A stretch of DNA of 64,000 nucleotides. Origin: G963678445 sp963678445. Lineage in GTDB: Bacteria; Hydrogenedentota; Hydrogenedentia; Hydrogenedentales; G963678445. A program made the position numbers and the translations under genes. Location of the stretch: contig OY782877.1 of NCBI GenBank assembly GCA_963678445.1, positions 4,154,001 to 4,218,000 of the forward strand, in the 5' to 3' direction. This document shows positions 53,601 to 61,959 of the stretch, piece after piece. Below the pieces are notes generated by a model that saw only the letters and a program-made list of their open reading frames with translations, was not told where the DNA came from and did no database searches. Every line of letters starts with the position of its first letter. The stretch's first letter is position 1.

Positions 53601-55761
53601 CGCCCGTCTGCTGTGCGATCAGCGCATCAAGGTCATTCTGCGATAATTCTTCCTCTTTCTCCGGCTCTTCCTGCGCTGCGCCCGTCTGTTGCGCGATCAA
53701 TGCATCGAGGTCATCCTGTGAGAGGTCCTGCTCCGGTTCTTCCGCCTTGGGGGCTTCTTCCTGTGCTGCGTCCGTCTGCTGCGCGATCAATGCATCGAGG
53801 TCATCCTGCGAGAGGTCTTGCTCCGGTTCTTCCGCCTTGGGGGCTTCTTCCTGTGCTGCGCCCGTCTGCTGTGCGATCAGCGCATCAAGGTCATTCTGCG
53901 ATAATTCTTCCTCTTTCTCCGGCTCTTCCTGCGCTGCGCCCGTCTGTTGCGCGATCAATGCATCGAGGTCATCCTGTGAGAGGTCCTGCTCCGGTTCTTC
54001 TTGCTTTGGAGCTTCTTCCTGCGCTGCGCCCGTCTGCTGTGCGATCAATGCATCGAGGTCATCCTGTGATAATTCTTCCTCTTGCTCTGGTTCTTCCTGC
54101 GGCGTTTCTGTCTGTTGTGCGATCAACGCATCGAGGTCATCCTGCGAGAGGTCCTGCTCCGGTTCTTCCGCCTTGGGGGCTGCTGCGCCCGTCTGCTGTG
54201 CGATCAGCGCATCAAGGTCATTCTGCGATAATTCTTCCTCTTTCTCCGGCTCTTCCTGCGCTGCGCCCGTCTGTTGCGCGATCAATGCATCGAGGTCATC
54301 CTGTGAGAGGTCCTGCTCCGGTTCTTCCGCCTTGGGGGCTTCTTCCTGTGCTTCGCCTGTCTGTTGCGCGATCAGCGCATCGAGGTCATTCTGCGATAAT
54401 TCGGCCTCCTGCTCCGGTTCTTCTTGCTCTGGTTCTTCCTGTGCTGCGTCCGTCTGCTGCGCGATCAATGCATCGAGGTCATCCTGCGAGAGGTCTTGCT
54501 CCGGTTCCTCCGCCTTTGGCGCTTCTTCCTGTGCTGCGCCCGTCTGCTGCGCTATCAACGCATCGAGGTCATCCTGCGAGAGGTCTTGCTCTGGTTCTTC
54601 CGCTTTCGGGGGTTGTTTCGGAGTTGTTTCCGTCTGCTGTGCGATCAATGCATCGAGGTCATCCTGCGAGAGGTCTTGCTCTGGTTCTTCCGCTTTCGGG
54701 GGTTGTTCCTGAGCTGTTTCCGTCTGCTGCGCGATCAACGCATTGAGGTCATCCTGCGATAATTCTTGCTCCTGCTCCGGCTCTACTTGCTCCGCAGGTT
54801 GTTCCTGTTGTGAAGGCTCGGTTTGTTGCGCAATGAGTGCGTCTAACTGGTCCTCTGGAAGCTGCGCTTCTGAGGCCTTTGTATGCTCTTTCGTGATATC
54901 GCTTGGTTGTGCATCCGTTTTGTTCAGTTCATTTTGTACAGCGTCTGCGTCAGGGGGGGGAGAGGGCGGTACGGTTTCTTCGACGGCATTGGTTCCTATT
55001 TCGTCGAATATCTCCCTTGGTTCTTCATCGGGAATAGCTTCGAAGGGTTCCTGTAAGGCTTTTTGGAGTTGTTCGTTGACGCGTTCCTCCACGCCGTCAG
55101 GTTGAACCGCTGTTTCTGCCTCGAACTCAGCATCTGCTTTAGAGAGTTGTTCGTTGATGATTTTTTCTAAATCTTCGGGTAGGAGGGGGGCGGTGAATTC
55201 TTCGCTCGATTCGTTGAGAGTGGGGGGCGGCTGACGTTGTTCAGCCTGCTCCTCGGCATTTTTTTCCGGGGAAGAGAGGGGGGGAGCCGGTTCAAAGTCC
55301 GGTTCCACGGTTTCAAAGAAGGCTTCAGAGCTTTCCTCCCCTGTTTCGTTGTCGTCGTCACCATCAGCAAGCAATGCAGCCGCCAACGAATCCAAGTCTT
55401 CCGCGCCTAGTAAATCTTTCGCGTCGGTTTCAGCAGGTTCCTCTTGGGAGGCGGGGGGGACTACCGGTTCTGTTAATTCCTCGGATAGTTCCGCTTCCGG
55501 GTACAAGGGCGACGCTTTTTCCACCATTTCTTCTGGTAGTGGTGGCACAAGGGGTTCTTCATCTCCGAGGATATCTCTGCCATCTACAGGGGTATCGTCC
55601 AACAAGGGACTGGATGCATCCGTTTGCGCGGTGCGAAGCTCATCCAGAATTTCTTGCGGAAGGGAAGAAGAAGTTTCTTCGGAAGCGGGGGGAGCAGTGT
55701 TTTCTGTATTATCTTCCGATGCGTTTTCCTCTGGGCTATTTTCAGGCGGCTCAGTCAGCAT
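50635..55761 (-). CDS. Giant membrane protein: FliM-like motif array plus TPR domain
   Basis: A 1708-residue protein in three parts. Residues 1-290 are acidic, low-complexity. Residues about 298-945 hold about 22 copies of a motif centred on LSQDDLDALIAQQ: 17 nearly identical, spaced 24-31 residues apart by Glu/Pro/Gln linkers, then five diverged (such as LTQDSIDALLTEA and VSQDMIDALVASA). A Lys-rich stretch and one membrane helix (LVLSTAAGLLVTLATFTTLYY, about 1006-1027) follow, then a 670-residue TPR region. By the positive-inside rule the motifs face the cytoplasm and the TPRs the periplasm. The motif resembles the CheY-binding N-terminal peptide of FliM (LSQxEIDALL). It lies in an operon with two-component genes. 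The function is unknown. Confidence 0.8.
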   Translation of the reverse strand: MLTEPPENSPEENASEDNTENTAPPASEETSSSLPQEILDELRTAQTDASSPLLDDTPVDGRDILGDEEPLVPPLPEEMVEKASPLYPEAELSEELTEPVVPPASQEEPAETDAKDLLGAEDLDSLAAALLADGDDDNETGEESSEAFFETVEPDFEPAPPLSSPEKNAEEQAEQRQPPPTLNESSEEFTAPLLPEDLEKIINEQLSKADAEFEAETAVQPDGVEERVNEQLQKALQEPFEAIPDEEPREIFDEIGTNAVEETVPPSPPPDADAVQNELNKTDAQPSDITKEHTKASEAQLPEDQLDALIAQQTEPSQQEQPAEQVEPEQEQELSQDDLNALIAQQTETAQEQPPKAEEPEQDLSQDDLDALIAQQTETTPKQPPKAEEPEQDLSQDDLDALIAQQTGAAQEEAPKAEEPEQDLSQDDLDALIAQQTDAAQEEPEQEEPEQEAELSQNDLDALIAQQTGEAQEEAPKAEEPEQDLSQDDLDALIAQQTGAAQEEPEKEEELSQNDLDALIAQQTGAAAPKAEEPEQDLSQDDLDALIAQQTETPQEEPEQEEELSQDDLDALIAQQTGAAQEEAPKQEEPEQDLSQDDLDALIAQQTGAAQEEPEKEEELSQNDLDALIAQQTGAAQEEAPKAEEPEQDLSQDDLDALIAQQTDAAQEEAPKAEEPEQDLSQDDLDALIAQQTGAAQEEPEKEEELSQNDLDALIAQQTGAAQEEPEKEEELSQNDLDALIAQQTGAAQEEAPKAEEPEQDLSQDNLDALIAQQAEAAQAESPKEEQESPPPADDALLDQSALDALLSEMQSDDAEEPVGATDDSAPLTQDSIDALLTEAHDEQPLTDNDQDALLVNSDAKEEVPLDQSSIDNLMAEISGEAEEKESSTQGAEVSQDMIDALVASAAEGQDISSVAAENLTAAATTPEEPAADLLSQDDLDAVIEQAKIREKEKKAEKQRALEAALATAGKKKEPPAEEKKAEKKPKKPKEPKEPTVVSLFIRNHYPRLVLSTAAGLLVTLATFTTLYYNQEHVPDLQSIIAQQEDTLEIAIRRARTQIERGNYSTAAKELAKAIARAEVSPRRDDAAYLRLEALCRAFSYVPNSPEYNDLHNEIDAVVKTAPNHPDAPEALYWKAKLYELDGVPYAAQHVYDEIMNQYTESPHFDEILMDAAKLSMELRDPLRAAEATQRLVRQYPGSPLVGEARLIRGDAYAMAGMEDDARTLFVRVAQAEPYSQLGAEALLRLGRLAFQQGRYKEAIHQLESRLETATSLQDNDEVYLMLAQAYRHAGNLERAEERLTELLQFFPESAVSPKAWIELSQVYEDMGRREDALRIAQEAAVRYAQNPNVLKNNGELLGLAGNTYAAANALVSADAAGAKDPQILLTAGRLFRALGMGERAKETFGQLRKKYAGTEQALRGSVEEAEMAYQLGELNAAVAQLKELLVATEGSVHRQPALIALANIYQDLGLHERTAELAQEIVATATEPEVLANAATALFYNGALDEAKEIAKRVDLAAVKNNTAYTLLSAQGNALLNVDPKQGLKLLEEAYLRYPDVRTPEGNHQLLEAYLAAERPAAARRMVMEMESRVREKPVETPYLIDAAITWGDYLYDKSDFRAAADAYSIAIDSAMGAERLSGQTKKDPSWAKYQRANALLELADFKGSLALYEQIAETSAPWAQEAGVKAEYARLEQRLRGINTSENRKG
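53441..54870. repeat. Tandem repeat array of about 72-93 bp units (17 copies)
   Basis: These in-frame repeats encode the near-identical LSQDDLDALIAQQ units. Unit length varies with the Glu/Pro linker, always in threes. Long-read assembly would be needed to trust the copy number, as such arrays change easily by recombination. Five diverged copies continue in the same gene down to about 52920. Confidence 0.85.
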
Positions 55762-55819
55762 AATCCTTGGCGCACTTTACGGTGCATTAACCCCTATCTA
55801 GTGTCGAACAAATCTTTGA

Positions 55820-55835
55820 ATACAAAATATTGTAT
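55820..55835. promoter_or_regulatory. Inverted repeat ATACAA-AATA-TTGTAT
   Basis: A perfect 6-bp inverted repeat 59 bp ahead of the TPR gene start, overlapping a possible -10 element (TACAAT on the minus strand). It could be an operator for this operon. Confidence 0.35.
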
Positions 55836-55874
55836 CCGAACCCATTCTACAAACGCTACACATACTTTTTAAGT

Positions 55875-55897
55875 CTATCATGTCTGAGACATGATAG
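55875..55897. terminator. 10-bp perfect hairpin between kinase and TPR genes
   Basis: CTATCATGTC (55875-55884) pairs with 55888-55897 around a TGA loop. It lies about 100 bp beyond the kinase stop and 114 bp ahead of the TPR gene. No T-run follows, so either termination or regulator binding is possible. Confidence 0.4.
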
Positions 55898-55996
55898 CCA
55901 AGGTTTTAGCTTTCGGAAGTTTTCTTTTAAAAAAGTGTTTTGCGTAGTTTTTTGCTATATGTAAAGCGATATAACTTGCCTGTAGCCTTATTCCTT

Positions 55997-57811
55997 TCAT
56001 TCATCCAGAACGCTCCGGATTTTTGGAGCCAGGACATCCACGCGTAGCGGTTTTTGCACAAAGCTGGAGGCGCCTGCATCGAGCATATCCTGTGTATAGC
56101 GATCCAACTGCCGCGCTCCCGTCAGGATAATTTTCATATCGGGGCGTGTTTTATGTAAAGCCTGTAAGATGGCTTCGGTGTTCTCATGCTGTATCTCTGT
56201 ATCTATGACAGTCAGATGAATTTTACCTGGAAAGGAACGCACCAGTTCGAGGGCTTCCTCTGGGGTTTGTGCGACGAGGGTTTTGTAGGCCAGCCGCTCC
56301 AGCATCTGTCGTGTGTCGCCAAGCACATATGATTCACTATCAACGAGCAGAACGGTTTCTGTTCCCGTGGGAATCTGCATACGCGAAATCGGGATTTCGG
56401 GAGTCTTATTTGTGGCAGGAAAATAAACACAAAAGGTGCTGCCATAGCCTTCTCTGCTTTTTACCGTGATGTGCCCCTGGTGATCCGTAACATTGCGATA
56501 GGCTGAGGCCAGTCCCATGCCTCGCCCCCGGTATTTGGTAGTAATGAAGGGAGCGAAAATTTTATCGATAAGTTTTTTACTTATACCTCGCCCATTGTCT
56601 TCCACTGCAAGATAGACATGGGCGCCAGGATGTAACGGCGGGAAGATGCGCGCCAATTCGCTATCGATATCAATATTGCGCGTGATTACCTTAATGTATC
56701 CCCGTCCTTCAATGGCTTCCCGTGCATTGGTGATGAGGTTCATCAGGATTTGTAGTATTTGGGGTTGATGGGCTAGCACATTCTTCAGCGCAGGGTCGAG
56801 ATCCTGTTCCAGTCGTATCCCCGCCGGCATGGTTTCCAGCTGCAGCGTCCAGGATTGGCGAACGACGTCGTTTAGGTTGATAACCTTTTTGTTAGGTTCC
56901 TTTTCCTTGCTATTTGCGGGTGTGTCTTCTTCCTGAGCGGTTGTAACAGGAACAGTATCCATCAGTGGGGTGGGCTCTTCGCTACTGAGGTTTGGTATCG
57001 CGTTGATCTCGTGGAAGAAACGATAGAAACGCCCTCCGGCGATGTCTACATAATTACAGCAGACTTCCAGCTCAATGATACGATTGTCCTTGCCCCGATG
57101 TAATGTTTTAAAGCGTTCCCAACCGACCTCCATGATACGTCGGTTACGTAACGATATTTCCTCAGGAGTGGCGAGCACCTCAATGTCGTGCAGATTTTTT
57201 CCGAGCAGTTCCATGCGGGAATACCCAGTCAGTTTGCAGTATTCCTCATTTACATCCAGAATATTGCCATGAGCGTCCAGCATCCAGAAGCCATCTTGCC
57301 CGGTACGCATAAAAATCCTGTTTTGCTCTATTGCACGTCGCTCCGTGGTTACATTGCGTGCAATACAAAGCAGGCCTATACATTCGCCCTCATGCCCCAG
57401 CAGCGGTGTTTTTTGGAAGCGGAACCAGTATTGTCCCCCTATCCGTTTGACCGGTTCCTCCCAAGTATAGGGTCGGTTCTTTTCGAATACGCTAGCGTCG
57501 TAGCGATGGAAAATACGCGCCAGATCGCCGGGGAAAAGATCCCCGTCACGTTGTCCACGAATATCTTTTTCTGCTTTCCCCAAGAAACGACAAAAAGAAG
57601 GGCTGGCAGCCTGATATCGCCCCTGTATATTCTTCAGGCTAAATAAATCCTCCGTACTGGCCAAAAGCGTATCCAGCAGATTCCAATACTGCCACAACGC
57701 GCGTTCGGCACGTTTTTGTGCCTCTTGCGCGTTTTCAAGCGCTTGTACCTGTTTGCGCAAGGTTTTGATTTCACGCAGTAGCTGCGATTTTTTTTTGCCT
57801 GAATCTTTCAT
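55997..57811 (-). CDS. PAS sensor kinase-like protein with receiver domain and no visible HisKA
   Basis: A 604-residue soluble protein: coiled-coil start, two PAS domains (about 45-155 and 160-275), a linker, a HATPase domain (N box MNLITNAREAI, G1 EDNGRGI, G2 GRGMGLASAY) and a C-terminal receiver (Asp in TVIDTEIQ, Thr in ILTGARQ, Lys in FVQKPLR). I could not find a HisKA dimerisation helix with an HExxNPL-type H-box between the second PAS and the ATPase; the nearest His (FFHEINAIPN) is at the end of the PAS fold and is a poor fit. The kinase may phosphorylate another protein or act through its receiver. It is 19 bp downstream of the coiled-coil gene. Confidence 0.82.
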   Translation of the reverse strand: MKDSGKKKSQLLREIKTLRKQVQALENAQEAQKRAERALWQYWNLLDTLLASTEDLFSLKNIQGRYQAASPSFCRFLGKAEKDIRGQRDGDLFPGDLARIFHRYDASVFEKNRPYTWEEPVKRIGGQYWFRFQKTPLLGHEGECIGLLCIARNVTTERRAIEQNRIFMRTGQDGFWMLDAHGNILDVNEEYCKLTGYSRMELLGKNLHDIEVLATPEEISLRNRRIMEVGWERFKTLHRGKDNRIIELEVCCNYVDIAGGRFYRFFHEINAIPNLSSEEPTPLMDTVPVTTAQEEDTPANSKEKEPNKKVINLNDVVRQSWTLQLETMPAGIRLEQDLDPALKNVLAHQPQILQILMNLITNAREAIEGRGYIKVITRNIDIDSELARIFPPLHPGAHVYLAVEDNGRGISKKLIDKIFAPFITTKYRGRGMGLASAYRNVTDHQGHITVKSREGYGSTFCVYFPATNKTPEIPISRMQIPTGTETVLLVDSESYVLGDTRQMLERLAYKTLVAQTPEEALELVRSFPGKIHLTVIDTEIQHENTEAILQALHKTRPDMKIILTGARQLDRYTQDMLDAGASSFVQKPLRVDVLAPKIRSVLDE

Positions 57812-57829
57812 AACGCCTGTAGCTCCCTC

Positions 57830-60800
57830 TTAGCGTAGAGAGGGATCATTGTCAGACTGGGCCGATTGCTTTTTCTGGGGTAACGTTTCGATATTGGCAT
57901 GCATGATGCCATTTCCATTGCCATTATCCCGTCGCGTCACAGGTTCTGCAGGCGAGGACGCAGCGTTGGGGCTCTCTGATAAAGTAGATTTCCAATGTGG
58001 TTCGGGAGTGTTAAGTTGACGGATTTCCGTCTCCAAATTTTGCATCGTACTGTGCAATAACTGTTGCAAACGTTGCTTCTCCGCCTGCGCCGTCTCCTGT
58101 TCCTGATCAAAGCGGCGCTGCATGGCTTCCAATTCTGACGTTACCCGGGCAAACTGTAGCGATGTTTGCCGTTCCTTTGCGGTAAGCGCATCCAGCTCAC
58201 TCTTCAACGCATCCTGTTCAGCGATGGCAATGGCACTCCGCTTACGCATATTCTCCAATTCATGCATCAACTCCACCTTCTTTTCCTCCAATGCATGTAT
58301 CGCTTTCTGGCCTGCACTGAGGGCGTCTTCACGTTCCCGCAACAGTAACGCCAGGGTTGTATTTTCCGCCCGTGTTCCCTCCAATGCCGCCGCCGTAGCA
58401 CGTTGTTGATTCTGGGCTGCTTCCAGTTCATTCTCCCACATCAATTTTTCACTGCGCACCTGATCACGCAAACACTGCAAACCTTCTTCCAAGCGATTGT
58501 TCTGATTACGCGCCGCCTCCACCTCCGCATTGCTTTCCCGCAGGCGCGCCTGCAAACCCTGATTCTCAACGCGTGCATCGCGCAACGCGGTTTCCGCATC
58601 CGACAATTCCTTACGGATCAGGCTGACCTCCTGCCGCAGGCGTTCCGACTCCTGCGTGGTCTGCTCCATCAATGTCGTGAGCGAGGCCTCCATGCTGGCT
58701 ACATGATGCTTCGCTGCCTCTGCAGCTACTTCCTGATCATGGATTCGGGTTTTAAGTTGCGTAATAGTTGCGTTGGCCCGATCCAGCGCCGCCACTGTTC
58801 CCTCAAACTTGCTGACAACGCGATTCAGTTCATTCGAAAGCTCACTACGCTCCTGCGCTGCGCTTTCCTCCAACGCCTGTAACTGGCCTTCCAATTCCGC
58901 CGTACGTTGGCGCCGTGTTTTCTCCGTCTCCTCCTGTTTTGTCAACGCCTCCTGCAACGATTTTGCTTCCAAGCGCGCTATTTCAAGCGCAGCTTCCGTT
59001 TCGCGTTTCTCTTCCTGAAGCCCCTCCAGGGTGATTTCCAGCGTTGCTTTTTCCTGTTGCAGGCTTTGCGTGGCGCGCTCTTGCGTTGCCGCCTCTTTGC
59101 GCAGTTCCTGGATCGTGTCCGTCAATTCCGCCGCATGGGCTTGCTTTTGTACAATGCTTTCCGACTGTTGTGTCAGTTCTGAACGCAACGAAACAATTTC
59201 TGCTTCGGCATCGTACAAGGCTTTTTGTGCCGCCGAAAGTTCTTGCTGCAACACCGCCAGTTTTTGCTGCAACTGGCCCTTGCCTTCGGCATAACGCCAC
59301 GATTCCTCACGAAGATGCTGCACCTCATCCAGCGTACTACGCAAATCAGCCGTAGTCTTTTCCGTCTCCTGCTGCAACTGATTTAACGCATACTCTACTG
59401 CCCCCTTATCACACTGCGTCGTTTCCAGTTCCTGCTGTAGCTGCACAATTTGTGCCTCTAGAGCGGTTTTTCTTTCTTCCGCCTCCTGTGCCGTCTCCTC
59501 CAACGCCGCCAACTGTTGCGCCAGACATTCCTTTTCAGCGCTTAATGTTTCATTATCCTGCTGGACACGGGCCAACGCTTGCTGCGCCTCATTCAGCTCC
59601 GTTTCCAACGCTACAATCTGCGAATACGCCGTTTCTAACGTCTCCGACTGTTTCTCTAACTCCGCCTCCAAGGCCGCACTTTCCGATTGCACCGATTCCA
59701 ATTCAGAAGCATAGCGGTAGCGTTCCTCACGCAGCTCTGCCGCCCAAGTCTGCATCTGTTCCAAATCCCGCTGCAGCCCAGCCACGTTTTCCTCCAGGCC
59801 CGAGCGTTCTTCCTCTGCACGCTTAAACCCCTCCTCCCGCTCCGCCAATTCTGTCTGTACCGCTGACAATGTCGCATTACTTTCCTCCAACGCCTTATCC
59901 ACCGCCCCCTTTTCCGTTTGTAATGCAGTCATATCAGCATCTTGTGCATCACAGGTTTTTTTCAACTGCTCCACCATCTCCTCAAGCTCTGTGCGCAACG
60001 CAGTCAACGCGGTATTCTCTTCCGTGCGTTGATGAAGTTCTTCTTCCAAGGCCGTTTTTTCCGACTGCAAAGTCTCCCATTCCTTTTGCAACCGGTTCAA
60101 CATTTCCTTGGTGCCCGACACACGCTGGCGCTCATTTTCTACCGCCATTTCCAGCGAGGCAATGCTATTCTTAGCCTCCTCCATCGCCACCTGCTGTTGT
60201 ACCTCCGCCCCCTTTAAGTGCGTTACCTCCTCCTGCAACTCCTGCTGCTCTTTCCGCATCGCCGTCAATTCCGTCTGCTGCCTCTGTACTTCCTCTAGAG
60301 CAGCATTGAGTTGCGTTTCCAGGGCGCTCTTTTGTTCTAGTGCTTCATCGAGGTCTTTTTGCTGATCTTGCGCTTCATCTTCGAGCGAGGCAATCTTTTG
60401 CTCCATCGCCTGTTTTTGTTCTAGTGCTTCATCGAGGTTTTGTTGTTGGTTTTGCGCTTGCTCCTCAAGCGAAGCAATTCTCTCCAGCATCGCCTGCTTT
60501 TCTTCTAGTACGGTATCGAGGTCTTGCTGTCTGCTTTGCAGTTCCTCCTCGAACGTAGCGATTTTTTCTTCCAGCGCGCTTTTTCCCTCCAGCGCTTCGT
60601 TGAGATTTTGCTGCTGGTCTTGCGTTTCGCCTTCAAGCGTAGCGATTTTTTCTTCCAGCGCGCTTTTTCCCTCCAGCGCTTCGTTGAGATTTTGCTGCTG
60701 GTCTTGCGTTTCGCCTTCAAGCGTAGCGATTTTTTCTTCCAGCGCGCTTTTTCCCTCCAGCGCTTCGTTGAGATTTTGCTGCTGGTCTTGCGTTTCGCCT

Positions 60801-61597
60801 TCAAGCGTAGCGATTTTTTCTTCCAAGGCGCTCTTTTGTTCTAGTGCTTCATCGAGGCTTTGTTGCCGATTCTGCACGTCACCTTCGAGTGAGGCAATTT
60901 TTTCCTCCATCGACGCCACCGTTTCCTTCAACGCCTCCGATTCCTGGGTCAACTGCTGTATAACTTCTGGAGCAACCGCTGGTTCCTGTTCCTCCAGGCG
61001 GCCAAGTTCCTCTTGCAGGGACTGCTGGAGAGCTTCCTTTTCAGCGATTTGCGCTTTACTCTCTTCTATTTGTTCACACAGCGCAGCGGTTTGCGCTTCC
61101 AGCTCAGCAATACGTTGCTGCGCCTCCGCCGTCTTCGTTTTATGCGTCTCCACCGACCCCGTCAACGCGGTGATTTCCCCCAACGCTTCCCGCAAAGCCT
61201 CCGCCACGCCTGCTTCTTTTGCACGCACGGCTTCTAATTCAGCGGTGAGCGAAGCTTCCGAGGCGGTAGTATGGCTTTGTGTTTGGCGCAAGCCTTCCAG
61301 CTGCTGCGATAACGCCTGGTTCTTTTTGTCCAGCATATCCGCACGCAACGCCACTTTGGCAATCTGCTCCTCACGCACCTGTAGTTTTTGGCGTAAGGCC
61401 TGCATGACGGATCGCGCCCGTTCTGTATCTTCCGAGGTGTGTTCGCCGGTGGCGAGGATGGAGGCGAGTGCATCCAGCTGGCCACGGGCGTCGCCGATTT
61501 GTTTGGACAGCACCCCATGTGCCTGGGTAACTTCCTCTGTCCACGACGAGATGGTGGCTTCCAGACGCCGATACATTTCATCTCTGACTTGAGCCAT
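57830..61597 (-). CDS. Very long coiled-coil protein with 28-residue repeats
   Basis: A 1255-residue protein that is almost one continuous coiled coil, rich in Glu, Gln, Ala and Leu, without membrane helix or signal peptide. Residues near 230-430 hold seven repeats of exactly 28 residues (four heptads), such as EKIATLEGETQDQQQNLNEA; three are identical, and at DNA level three 84-bp units (60558-60809) are the same. The C-terminus is a short Asn/Gly-rich tail. Function unknown; a scaffold or filament (bactofilin- or SMC-like in form only) for the signalling proteins encoded downstream is plausible. Hairpins that look like a structured leader lie ahead of it. Confidence 0.75.
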   Translation of the reverse strand: MAQVRDEMYRRLEATISSWTEEVTQAHGVLSKQIGDARGQLDALASILATGEHTSEDTERARSVMQALRQKLQVREEQIAKVALRADMLDKKNQALSQQLEGLRQTQSHTTASEASLTAELEAVRAKEAGVAEALREALGEITALTGSVETHKTKTAEAQQRIAELEAQTAALCEQIEESKAQIAEKEALQQSLQEELGRLEEQEPAVAPEVIQQLTQESEALKETVASMEEKIASLEGDVQNRQQSLDEALEQKSALEEKIATLEGETQDQQQNLNEALEGKSALEEKIATLEGETQDQQQNLNEALEGKSALEEKIATLEGETQDQQQNLNEALEGKSALEEKIATFEEELQSRQQDLDTVLEEKQAMLERIASLEEQAQNQQQNLDEALEQKQAMEQKIASLEDEAQDQQKDLDEALEQKSALETQLNAALEEVQRQQTELTAMRKEQQELQEEVTHLKGAEVQQQVAMEEAKNSIASLEMAVENERQRVSGTKEMLNRLQKEWETLQSEKTALEEELHQRTEENTALTALRTELEEMVEQLKKTCDAQDADMTALQTEKGAVDKALEESNATLSAVQTELAEREEGFKRAEEERSGLEENVAGLQRDLEQMQTWAAELREERYRYASELESVQSESAALEAELEKQSETLETAYSQIVALETELNEAQQALARVQQDNETLSAEKECLAQQLAALEETAQEAEERKTALEAQIVQLQQELETTQCDKGAVEYALNQLQQETEKTTADLRSTLDEVQHLREESWRYAEGKGQLQQKLAVLQQELSAAQKALYDAEAEIVSLRSELTQQSESIVQKQAHAAELTDTIQELRKEAATQERATQSLQQEKATLEITLEGLQEEKRETEAALEIARLEAKSLQEALTKQEETEKTRRQRTAELEGQLQALEESAAQERSELSNELNRVVSKFEGTVAALDRANATITQLKTRIHDQEVAAEAAKHHVASMEASLTTLMEQTTQESERLRQEVSLIRKELSDAETALRDARVENQGLQARLRESNAEVEAARNQNNRLEEGLQCLRDQVRSEKLMWENELEAAQNQQRATAAALEGTRAENTTLALLLREREDALSAGQKAIHALEEKKVELMHELENMRKRSAIAIAEQDALKSELDALTAKERQTSLQFARVTSELEAMQRRFDQEQETAQAEKQRLQQLLHSTMQNLETEIRQLNTPEPHWKSTLSESPNAASSPAEPVTRRDNGNGNGIMHANIETLPQKKQSAQSDNDPSLR
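60558..60809. repeat. Three identical 84-bp tandem repeats
   Basis: The 84-bp unit begins GCGATTTTTTCTTCCAGCGC and recurs at 60558, 60642 and 60726. It encodes four heptads of the coiled coil. Four diverged units flank it within about 60317-60905. Confidence 0.85.
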
Positions 61598-61959
61598 GAT
61601 GATATCCTTTTTCCAACCCCCTCAACATGCCCGGTCTTTCAGGAAACACGTCCCATCGTGTTCCGATGATTACCGCATGCAGGGCGCTACAATTTTGGGT
61701 GTGGCTGCGCCACGTTGTGTACTGCCGAATCTGTACGTTTACGTTGTGAAGCAACGAACTTATCCCAAAATTAAGCCATTGCCTCATCCTTCAGGGCTGC
61801 GCCGGTATTTGTACTATCCGGTGCACGCCACCCAACTGTAGTTCCCATTACTACACTGCCGCGGGGTTCAGAATACTAAGGCTATCAATCCCCTTATCGG
61901 TTTACTTTCTCCGTAGCTTTAGGGAAAAAGTGATATTTCTGGCAAATGTAAATAACTGT
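61598..61959 (-). other. Gene-free 362 bp with candidate structured leader RNA
   Basis: This lies between miaA and the coiled-coil gene, both leftward. A closing stem AATTTTGGG (61691-61699)/CCCAAAATT (61764-61772) encloses three small hairpins: GTGGC/GCCAC (61701-61713), GTAC/GTAC (61719-61736) and CGTTG/CAACG (61742-61756). A fourth hairpin with a one-base bulge is at 61642-61664. Nested pairing of this kind suggests a structured RNA in the coiled-coil gene's leader, but no known riboswitch fits. No frame looks coding. Confidence 0.4.

Noticed and set aside
53427..54746. Long open frames of 439 and 403 codons on the plus strand opposite the motif array
   Set aside because: They arise because the in-frame repeats keep the opposite frames free of stops; the translations are low-complexity Cys/Ser or Arg/Pro repeats.
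53441..54870. Regular repeats that look CRISPR-like
   Set aside because: Units are 72-93 bp, in frame, and the spacers are also repeats; there are no cas genes.
60600..61592. 330-codon plus-strand frame opposite the coiled-coil gene
   Set aside because: Serine/alanine-rich shadow of a repetitive coding region, with no ribosome site or family resemblance.
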